From positions 6,028 through 11,742 of the forward strand of contig MGOE01000133.1 of assembly GCA_001797035.1 (NCBI GenBank): a stretch of DNA of 5,715 nucleotides, in the 5' to 3' direction. Made by a program: the position numbers and the translations under genes. Every line of letters starts with the position of its first letter. Position 1 is the first letter of the stretch. The notes under the pieces are model-generated. The model had not been told where the DNA came from and searched no databases. It saw only the letters and a program-made list of their open reading frames with translations. Source of the stretch: Chloroflexi bacterium RBG_16_72_14. Its GTDB lineage: Bacteria > Chloroflexota > Limnocylindria > Limnocylindrales > CSP1-4. Below are positions 1-5,335 of the stretch, piece after piece.

Positions 1-41
1 GTCGCTCCGTGCTTGGACGCGGCGCTGACCAGCACCTTCAT
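1..41 (-). CDS. Flavodoxin-domain protein, N-terminal 13 codons only (cut by window edge)
   Basis: Reading the minus strand from an ATG at 41-39 gives MKVLVSAASKHGA and then an incomplete codon AC, which can only be Thr. This is the start of a flavodoxin fold: a short hydrophobic first strand (KVLVSAA) followed by SKHGAT, which fits the FMN-phosphate loop pattern (S/T)xxGxT. Such N-termini are common in flavodoxin-domain proteins, including the HemG-like menaquinone-dependent protoporphyrinogen oxidases, which are soluble FMN electron carriers or dehydrogenases. The start is supported by a GAGGAG ribosome binding site eight bases upstream. The gene runs off the left edge, so neither its full length nor its exact subfamily can be judged. 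It is transcribed divergently from the GGDEF/EAL gene. The family call rests on 13 residues plus the ribosome site and should be treated as likely rather than certain. Confidence 0.62.
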   Translation of the reverse strand, partial: MKVLVSAASKHGA

Positions 42-49
42 CGGTCGGT

Positions 50-58
50 CTCCTCTCC
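50..58 (-). promoter_or_regulatory. Ribosome binding site of the flavodoxin-like gene
   Basis: The minus strand reads GGAGAGGAG here, and its last GGAG ends eight bases before the ATG at 41. This is a strong Shine-Dalgarno match at normal spacing, and it is the main reason to accept a 13-codon fragment as a real gene start. Confidence 0.65.
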
Positions 59-72
59 GTGGCCGCCAACCG

Positions 73-99
73 GTGCGACCCGTGCGACCCGTGCGAGCG
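73..99. repeat. Three tandem 9-base units
   Basis: GTGCGACCC occurs at 73-81 and 82-90, followed by GTGCGAGCG at 91-99 (seven of nine bases matching). It lies 30 to 60 bases upstream of the flavodoxin-like start codon, where its promoter or leader would be. It could be a small slippage repeat or a set of protein sites; the sequence alone does not decide. Confidence 0.75.
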
Positions 100-168
100 A
101 GTCTCAGCCCACTCGCTGGTCGGCGATCAGGGCCGGATGGCGGGACCGCGCCCCGCCTCCTTGCGGAC

Positions 169-180
169 CGGCCCGGGCCG
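169..180. repeat. 12-base perfect GC palindrome
   Basis: CGGCCCGGGCCG equals its own reverse complement over all 12 bases. It sits just upstream of the 21-base tandem repeat. Such palindromes are not rare in DNA this GC-rich, so an operator role is only a possibility. Confidence 0.45.
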
Positions 181-182
181 AA

Positions 183-224
183 TGGGCACCGAACGTCCCG
201 GAGTGGGCGCCGAACGTCCCGGAG
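183..224. repeat. Two tandem 21-base units
   Basis: Copies at 183-203 and 204-224 abut and match at 20 of 21 bases; the only difference is A at 188 against G at 209. The core is CCGAACGTCCCGGAG. Twenty-one bases is about two turns of B-DNA, so a protein binding each copy would sit on the same face of the helix. It is equally compatible with a recent slippage duplication. It lies about 140 bases upstream of the flavodoxin-like start. Confidence 0.85.
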
Positions 225-316
225 GTCGCTTCAGCACGGCCTAAGACGGCCCGTAGCCCGGTGTCCAGGATGTGCACCTCGACACCCAGCCAGCCACCAA
301 CCACCGGAGCCCCACG

Positions 317-481
317 ATGCGCCACCGCGACGCCCTCCTCGAGCTCATCTCGCCGGCCCTCGCCCGCGCCCGCCGCGAGCGCCAGGTCCGCGTCAGGCAC
401 CCCATCCCGCGGCCGATGCCACACCCCGAGCTCGCCGCCCAGACGCTGGCCGTCCAGACGCTGGCCGTCCGGACGCGCTGA
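317..481 (+). CDS. Possible small ORF, 54 residues, unknown function
   Basis: ATG at 317 opens a 54-codon frame ending in TGA at 479-481. Nearly every third codon position is G or C, while second positions are mixed, which is the pattern of real coding DNA in a high-GC genome. GGAG at 306-309 lies seven bases before the ATG. The product begins MRHRDALLELISPALARARR, which could form a charged amphipathic helix. It continues with a Pro/Arg-rich stretch and ends in a duplicated QTLAV segment created by the 15-base tandem repeat. I recognise no family and see no membrane segment. GTG codons at 272 and 263 are alternative starts in the same frame; an in-frame TAG at 254-256 closes it upstream. In DNA this GC-rich, open frames of this size arise by chance, and one minus-strand frame shares the same wobble position, so this is a weak call. 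Confidence 0.27.
   Translation: MRHRDALLELISPALARARRERQVRVRHPIPRPMPHPELAAQTLAVQTLAVRTR
440..480. repeat. Tandem 15-base repeat, two exact copies plus a partial third
   Basis: CAGACGCTGGCCGTC occurs at 440-454 and again, identically, at 455-469. It is followed by a diverged partial copy (CGGACGCGCTG) at 470-480. In the possible small ORF it would encode QTLAV twice. It looks like a recent slippage duplication. Confidence 0.85.
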
Positions 482-517
482 CCGCTTCCTCGCCCGCCGC
501 GCTGACCGCGCCTCGCC
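474..517. repeat. Imperfect direct repeat of about 24 bases
   Basis: The 12-mer CGCGCTGACCGC at 474-485 recurs exactly at 498-509. In both places it is followed by a similar TCCTCGCC or CCTCGCC stretch, so the repeat unit is about 24 bases with a one-base length difference. It directly adjoins the 15-base tandem repeat. Confidence 0.7.
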
Positions 518-594
518 GTCCGTCCGGCCGGTCGGGGTACGACCGTCCTATCGCCCGATCGAGAGCGCTCGCATACGTTGCCCCCTGACACCTC

Positions 595-617
595 GCCCGG
601 GTTCACCGTGCCCGGGC
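595..617 (+). repeat. GC-rich inverted repeat in the leader of the GGDEF/EAL gene
   Basis: GCCCGGG at 595-601 and CCCGGGC at 611-617 form a perfect seven-pair stem with a nine-base loop, ending 33 bases before the ATG at 651. There is no following T run, so it is not an intrinsic terminator. If the transcript starts upstream it would fold in the 5' leader and could affect translation; as DNA it could be an operator. No function is shown. Confidence 0.45.
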
Positions 618-650
618 CCGTCGAGTCCGACCTGGGGTAGCCACCGCCGC

Positions 651-3600
651 ATGGCCCTCGCGCTCGAAGACGGCACGCCCACCCGCCCCGGTCGCACGAC
701 CAGGGCGGCCCGCACTCGGCCGCTCAGCCCGCGGGCCCAGGAGGCCCGGGTGGCGGCCCTGCACCGGATCGTCGCCGAGGTCAGCGCGAACCTCGAGCTC
801 GGAGACGTGTTCGAGGACGTGCTCGACTCCTCCCAGGAGCTGTTCGGCGCCGACGTCGCTGGGCTGTGGCTGCTGGAGCCCGGCACCCATCCCTTCCGAC
901 TCGCCGCCCACCGGGACCTCGACCCCGACCTGATCGACGCGGTCGGGCGCGTCACCGAGGACGCGCCGGTGCTCGGCCTGCGCGCCATCCGTGAGCGCCG
1001 GCCGATCGTCCTGGACCGGCCCGAGACCGCTCCGCACTTTGCCCAGATGTACGTCCGGCTGGGCTTCCGGACGGTCAACTTCGTCCCGCTGCTGTTCCGG
1101 GACGAGCCGGTCGGGCTCCTGGTCCTCTATCACCGGCGGCCATGGGCGTGGACGCCCGACGAGCTGGAGCTGTGCACGACCTTTGCCAACCAGATGGCGA
1201 CCGCCGTCGCCAACGCGCGGCTGTACGCATCGGTGCGGGACAACGCCGCCCGCCTGCGCGCGATCCAGGACCTGTCCGCGCGGCTCAACCGGATTCAGGA
1301 CGTGGAGGGGATCGGCGAGGCCATCGTGTCCGAGGCCGACCGGCTCATCGCCCACGACACGATCCGCGTCTACCGCGTCGACCACGCCAGCCAGACGTGC
1401 GAGCCGGTGGCGTTCCAGGGCCAGTTCATGGGAATCGGCCGGCCGTCGACCGACATGCTCAGGGTGCGGATCGGCGAGGGCCTGACCGGCTGGGTGGCGC
1501 TCCACAACCGCACGATCTGCCTGGGCGACGCGGCTGCCGACCCGCGCGGCATGCAAGTCGGCCTGTCGCGCGGCGCCGAATCCATGCTCCTGGTGCCGAT
1601 GTCGTACGAGGCCCGGGTGCTGGGCGTGATCGTGGTGTCCAAGTCCGGCCACGACCAGTTCTCCGAGGACGACCAGCGGACCCTGGAGATCTTCGCCGGC
1701 TACGCCGCGCAGGCGCTGGCCAACGCGGAGGCGTTCGCGCAGGTGCGGCGCCAGCAGGACGAGCTCCACCACCGGCTGGAGAGCCAGCGACGGCTGCTCG
1801 AGGTCAACGAGCGTCTGCTGGCGACGCTCGACCCCAGCGGCGTGCTGGACATGATCGCCGACTCCCTCAAGGCGGTGGTGTCCCACGACTCGCTCACGAT
1901 CTACCGCGTGGATCGGGCCGCCGGGGTGCGACGCGCCGTCGTCTCCCGCGACCGGTTCGCCGACCTGATCATGTCCCACGAGGGCCCGCTGGACGCGGGC
2001 ATCACCGGCTGGGCGATCCGCAACGCCGAGGCCGTGCTGGCCAATGACGCTCACCGGGATCCGCGGTCCGTGCAGATCCCAGGGACGCCGGAGGAGCCGG
2101 AGTCGATGATCGTGTGCCCCCTGCTCGTCGCGGGCGAGGTCATCGGCACGCTGAACATGGCCCGGATGGGAGGCGACGAGTCGCACTTCACGCAGGACGA
2201 GTTCGAGCTCGTCCAGCTGTTCGCCGCCCAGGCGTCGATCGGGCTGCGCAATGCCGAGGCACACGGGGCCGTGATGACCCGCGCCGAGCACGACTCGCTC
2301 ACCGGCCTGCGCAACCACGGCGCCTTCCAGCGCGAGCTCGGCGAGTGGATCGAGGCCGACGAGCCGTTCGCGCTGCTGATGCTCGATCTCGACGCGTTCA
2401 AGGCCTACAACGACACGCACGGCCACCCGGCCGGTGACGCGCTCCTGGCGCGGATCGCGGAGGCGATGCGGGGTGGCATCCGCGACGGGGACCGGGTGTA
2501 CCGCTACGGCGGCGACGAGTTCGCGATCCTGCTGCCCTGTGTGGGCTCCAGCGAGGCGCGCGAGGTGGTGGGGCGGGTCCGGGCCGCGGTCGCCTGCCTG
2601 ACGGAGACGGCCGGCCCGCTGGTCACGGTGAGCGTCGGGCTTGCCCGCTTCCCGGACGACGCGCGGACCAAGGACGCCCTCGTCGCGGAGGCCGACCGCG
2701 GCCTCTACCTCGCCAAGCCGCCGAACCGGTCACGGGCCGCGTCCGACGAGCAGAGCCGGGACCTGTACCTCGCCGCCCTCGACGAGACGGCGTTCACGCT
2801 GCTGGAGCGCCTCGAGCCGCACCAGCTGGTGCGGGCGATCATCGAGCGCGCCGGGGTCATGGTCGGGGTTTCGCATGGCTACCTCTACCTGCTCGAGGAC
2901 GACGGGCGGGGGGGCGCTGACCTCGTGGTGCGCGTCGCGACCGGGCTGTTCGAAGACTACGAGGGATACCGGCTTCCTCACGGCAGCGGGGCCGGCTGGG
3001 CCGTCGTGCGGACCGGCCAGGCGCAGCTGGTGGACGACTACGACACGTACACCGGCCGGGCGCCCGACCTCGCGTACGGCCGGTTTGGGGCCGTGTGCGC
3101 GGTGCCGCTCACCTCGGGCGGCGAGGTACTGGGCGTCCTGGGGCTCGCCTCGGGCGATCCCAACCGGCCGTTCACGGAGCGCGAGCTGGCCGCCCTGGTC
3201 CGGTTCGCCCAGCTGGCCTCGATCGCGCTCGACAACGCGCGCCTGTTCGAGCGGGCCCAGTCGGAGGTCCTCAACCGGGCGCATGCGGCGCTCCATGACC
3301 TGCTCACCGGCCTTCCCAACCGGACGCTGCTCCTCAACCGCCTGGCGGAGCGCCTCGAGGTCCCGCCGGGCGACGGCGTCCGGCCGATGGGCCGGATCGG
3401 GATGATCCTGCTGGACCTGGACCGGTTCAAGGTCGTGAACGAGAGCCTCGGCCACGCCGCCGGCGACCTGCTGTTGACCGAGGTCGGGCGGCGGCTGCAG
3501 CGCGCGGCACGCTCGACGGACACCGTCGCTCGGCTGGGCAGCGACGAGTTCGGGGTGCTCCTGGGGCCGGTCCGCAGCGCCCGCGAGGCGGAGCGCGTGG

Positions 3601-4637
3601 CAACCCGGATCGAGCGCCTGCTCGCCGAGCCCTTCGACCTCGACGGCCGCGACGTGTCGGTGGGCGTCAGCGTGGGGCTCGCGATCGGGCGCATCGGGGA
3701 CACCCACGCCGGGGATCTGCTCAAGGAGGCCGAGATCGCGCTGCACCGGGCGAAGGCCGACCCGCTGCGGTCGGTGATCGCGTTCGACCCCGAGATGCGG
3801 GCCCAGACGCTCGACAGGGCGACGATGGAGCACGACCTGAGACGCGCGATCGACCGGGACGAGCTGGTGCTCCAGTACCAGCCGCTGGTCAGCCTCGAGG
3901 GGGGCACGATCCTGGGCATGGAGGCCCTGCTGCGCTGGAACCACCCGGCTCGCGGCCTCGTGCCGCCGCTGGCGTTCATCCCGCTGGCCGAGGAGACCGG
4001 CCAGATCCTGCCGATCGGGCGCTGGGTCCTGGAGACGGCCTGCCGCCAGATGCGCGAGTGGCAGATACGCCATCCGGCGGCGGCCGCGCTCGTCGTGAGC
4101 GTCAACCTGTCGGCCCGCCAGTTCGCGCAGGCGGATCTCGTTGGGGACGTGGCGGCGATCCTGGACCGGACGGGGCTCGACCCGGCCGCGCTCGAGCTGG
4201 AGATCACGGAAAGCGTGGCCATGGACCAGTCGGAGGCGTCGATCGAGCGGCTGCGCGGGCTGCGTGCGCTGGGTGTGAAGCTGGTGCTGGACGACTTCGG
4301 GACGGGCTACTCGTCCCTGTCCTACCTGCGCCGCTTGCCGCTGGATACGATCAAGATCGACCGTTCGTTCGTGTCGGGGCTGGACGGGGGCGAGTCCTCG
4401 GTCGACGCGCCCATCGTCCAGGCCGTGATCTCCCTGGCCCACGGCCTGGGGATCGACGTCGTCGCCGAAGGGATCGAGACCGAGACGCAACTGGCCTGGC
4501 TGCGCCGGCTGGGCTGCGACCGCGGCCAGGGCTACCTGTACGCGCGGCCGCTGCCGTCGGCCCGGGTGGAGGTCCTGCTCGGGGACGCGGCAGGCGGCGC
4601 GCTGGTGCTCCCGGCCCGCGAGCTTGCGGCCTCCTAG
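651..4637 (+). CDS. Multi-GAF dual-GGDEF/EAL cyclic-di-GMP synthase/phosphodiesterase
   Basis: This 1,328-residue soluble protein has no signal peptide or membrane helix. Domain order by residue: GAF 50-190, GAF 214-360, coiled linker 362-392, GAF 392-535, GGDEF 541-695, GAF 712-862, GGDEF 878-1036, EAL 1056-1310. GGDEF domains condense two GTP to cyclic-di-GMP; EAL domains hydrolyse it to pGpG; GAF domains sense ligands or mediate dimerisation. The first GGDEF has GGDEF at 620-624, D579, N587 and D596, and the inhibitory RxxD at 611-614, so it should be active and feedback-controlled. The second reads GSDEF at 963-967 but keeps D922, N930, D939 and RxxD at 954-957. The EAL domain keeps E1091 (EALLRW), N1152, E1184, D1214-D1215, K1235, E1273 and Q1293, so it should be catalytic. 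Third-position G/C rises to about 90% at 651, favouring this ATG. A GTG at 750 with AGGAGG five bases upstream is a serious alternative. The signals sensed are unknown. The stop overlaps the convergent BI-1 stop. Confidence 0.93.
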   Translation: MALALEDGTPTRPGRTTRAARTRPLSPRAQEARVAALHRIVAEVSANLELGDVFEDVLDSSQELFGADVAGLWLLEPGTHPFRLAAHRDLDPDLIDAVGRVTEDAPVLGLRAIRERRPIVLDRPETAPHFAQMYVRLGFRTVNFVPLLFRDEPVGLLVLYHRRPWAWTPDELELCTTFANQMATAVANARLYASVRDNAARLRAIQDLSARLNRIQDVEGIGEAIVSEADRLIAHDTIRVYRVDHASQTCEPVAFQGQFMGIGRPSTDMLRVRIGEGLTGWVALHNRTICLGDAAADPRGMQVGLSRGAESMLLVPMSYEARVLGVIVVSKSGHDQFSEDDQRTLEIFAGYAAQALANAEAFAQVRRQQDELHHRLESQRRLLEVNERLLATLDPSGVLDMIADSLKAVVSHDSLTIYRVDRAAGVRRAVVSRDRFADLIMSHEGPLDAGITGWAIRNAEAVLANDAHRDPRSVQIPGTPEEPESMIVCPLLVAGEVIGTLNMARMGGDESHFTQDEFELVQLFAAQASIGLRNAEAHGAVMTRAEHDSLTGLRNHGAFQRELGEWIEADEPFALLMLDLDAFKAYNDTHGHPAGDALLARIAEAMRGGIRDGDRVYRYGGDEFAILLPCVGSSEAREVVGRVRAAVACLTETAGPLVTVSVGLARFPDDARTKDALVAEADRGLYLAKPPNRSRAASDEQSRDLYLAALDETAFTLLERLEPHQLVRAIIERAGVMVGVSHGYLYLLEDDGRGGADLVVRVATGLFEDYEGYRLPHGSGAGWAVVRTGQAQLVDDYDTYTGRAPDLAYGRFGAVCAVPLTSGGEVLGVLGLASGDPNRPFTERELAALVRFAQLASIALDNARLFERAQSEVLNRAHAALHDLLTGLPNRTLLLNRLAERLEVPPGDGVRPMGRIGMILLDLDRFKVVNESLGHAAGDLLLTEVGRRLQRAARSTDTVARLGSDEFGVLLGPVRSAREAERVATRIERLLAEPFDLDGRDVSVGVSVGLAIGRIGDTHAGDLLKEAEIALHRAKADPLRSVIAFDPEMRAQTLDRATMEHDLRRAIDRDELVLQYQPLVSLEGGTILGMEALLRWNHPARGLVPPLAFIPLAEETGQILPIGRWVLETACRQMREWQIRHPAAAALVVSVNLSARQFAQADLVGDVAAILDRTGLDPAALELEITESVAMDQSEASIERLRGLRALGVKLVLDDFGTGYSSLSYLRRLPLDTIKIDRSFVSGLDGGESSVDAPIVQAVISLAHGLGIDVVAEGIETETQLAWLRRLGCDRGQGYLYARPLPSARVEVLLGDAAGGALVLPARELAAS
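739..744 (+). promoter_or_regulatory. Perfect AGGAGG ahead of an alternative GTG start at 750
   Basis: AGGAGG at 739-744 is separated by five bases from an in-frame GTG at 750-752. Starting there would give a protein of 1,295 residues beginning at the first GAF lead-in helix (AALHRIVAEVSANL) and would drop 33 residues of Arg/Thr/Pro-rich leader. The ATG at 651 has only GGGG at 634-637, 13 bases away, which is a poor ribosome site. Against the GTG, the codons from 651 to 749 already show strong third-position G/C, and AGGAGG can arise by chance from Gln-Glu-Ala codons. Confidence 0.45.
4634..4637. other. Overlapping convergent stop codons on a CTAG palindrome
   Basis: The plus-strand GGDEF/EAL gene stops with TAG at 4635-4637, and the minus-strand BI-1 gene stops with TAG at 4636-4634. 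Together they occupy a single CTAG palindrome. Neither transcript can end before entering the opposite gene, so any terminator must lie inside the neighbour's coding sequence. I saw only a weak five-pair stem (GCTCC at 4646-4650 with GGAGC at 4660-4664) and no T run on either strand. Confidence 0.9.
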
Positions 4638-5335
4638 TCCCTGCCGCTCCCCATCAGGCGGAGCAGGAACAGGAACAGGTTGATGAAGTTGAGGTACAGG
4701 TGGAGCGCGGCGAGGATCGAGGCCCGCTCCATCGTGCCGGCGAACGCCGCGTAGTCGCCGCGGGTGATGCGCTGCACGTCGAACGCGGTCAGCACCGTGA
4801 ACAGGACCACCCCGATGACCGAGATGAGCCAGCCGAGCGGGCTGGAGCCGAGGAACAGGTTCACCACCATCGCGGCGATCAGCCCGATGAGGCCCATGGA
4901 CAGGATGCCGCCGAGGCCGGCCAGCTCGCGCCTGGTGGTCGCACCGTAGATCGCGGCGCCGCCGAACATCGCGGCCGCCGAGAAGAAGGCCGTGGCCACC
5001 GACTCGCCCGTGTACAGCGTGACGATCACGCCGATGGTCAGGCCCATGGTGGCGGCGAACACGAAGAACAGCCCGAGGCTCACCGTCGGCGACACGCGGT
5101 TGATGACCGCCTGGATCCCGATCGCGAGCGCGATCTGCCCGATCGCGAGCACGATCCACAGGCTGGCCACGGTCTCGATCAGCGATTCGCTCGTCGCCAC
5201 GAGGAACGCCACGCCGGCCGTCAGCAGGAGCCCCGCGAACATCCAGCCGAACGCGCCCAGCAGCAGCTGCTGGACGAGCGCCGGCGCCGGTCGGACGCCG
5301 AGCTGGGTCGGCGTCTGGGGATAGCCAAACATCAT
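4634..5335 (-). CDS. Bax inhibitor-1 / YccA family integral membrane protein
   Basis: The 233-residue product is almost entirely hydrophobic, with about seven membrane segments near residues 24-46, 57-78, 84-107, 112-131, 140-161, 167-186 and 205-228, and a short charged C-terminus. Length, topology and the closing motifs (TAFDVQRI at 183-190; LHLYLNFINLFLFLLRL at 211-227) identify the BI-1/YccA (TMBIM) family, whose bacterial member YetJ is a pH-sensitive calcium leak channel; E. coli YccA interacts with the FtsH protease. The first aspartate of the family's pH-sensing pair is D186. The second position, usually LDF, is Asn216 here (codon 4690-4688). The start overlaps the upstream adenosyltransferase stop, implying co-transcription and coupled translation. 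Two adjacent ATGs exist: the first (5335) lies three bases after GGAG, the second (5332) six bases after, so the second may be the true start. Which function applies in this organism is unknown. Confidence 0.93.
   Translation of the reverse strand: MMFGYPQTPTQLGVRPAPALVQQLLLGAFGWMFAGLLLTAGVAFLVATSESLIETVASLWIVLAIGQIALAIGIQAVINRVSPTVSLGLFFVFAATMGLTIGVIVTLYTGESVATAFFSAAAMFGGAAIYGATTRRELAGLGGILSMGLIGLIAAMVVNLFLGSSPLGWLISVIGVVLFTVLTAFDVQRITRGDYAAFAGTMERASILAALHLYLNFINLFLFLLRLMGSGRD

Larger units (their letters stand above)
42..650. other. Divergent intergenic region, repeat-rich, no confident gene
   Basis: About 600 bases separate the divergent flavodoxin-like and GGDEF/EAL genes. Both promoters should lie here, but I find no convincing -35/-10 pair. 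A weak CATACGTT at 572-579 could be a -10-like element, with nothing good at -35. The region holds short direct repeats (9-, 21-, 15- and roughly 24-base units), a 12-base perfect palindrome and a GC-rich hairpin, each listed separately, plus one doubtful 54-codon ORF. The plus-strand frame of the downstream gene stays open across the whole region. Its translation there is rich in Pro, Arg, Ser and Thr, without domain-like order, and third-position G/C falls to roughly 70% just before base 651, so I treat the open frame as a by-product of high GC. Confidence 0.6.

Noticed and set aside
236..270. Possible cyclic-di-GMP-I riboswitch fragment (CGGCCTAAGAC followed by GTAGCCCGG)
   Set aside because: It superficially resembles the conserved CGGCCUAAACC segment, but the essential upstream parts (GGGCAAACC, GACGCAAAGC and the tetraloop receptor region) are absent. 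It also lies about 380 bases from the start codon.
104..424. Minus-strand 106-codon frame containing a duplicated SGTFGAH from the 21-base repeat
   Set aside because: Its wobble positions are less G/C-biased than those of the competing plus-strand frame at 317. I saw no convincing ribosome site or family resemblance, though the region is too short to exclude it fully.
572..579. CATACGTT as a -10 promoter element
   Set aside because: The match to the consensus is weak and no -35-like hexamer occurs 16 to 18 bases upstream, so it is not listed as a promoter.
9..650. In-frame upstream extension of the GGDEF/EAL gene to base 9
   Set aside because: The frame is open, but its translation is low-complexity Pro/Arg/Ser/Thr without domain structure. 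It would overlap the divergent flavodoxin start, and third-position G/C drops upstream of 651.
603..2426. Minus-strand open frame of about 600 codons opposite the GAF/GGDEF part
   Set aside because: It lies wholly antisense to a gene with clear domains. Its product is His/Arg/Gly/Val-rich without family motifs, as expected for the shadow of strongly G/C-biased codons.
4641..4665. Possible bidirectional terminator just past the GGDEF/EAL stop
   Set aside because: Only a five-pair stem with a nine-base loop can be drawn, with no T run on either strand, and it falls inside the BI-1 coding sequence.
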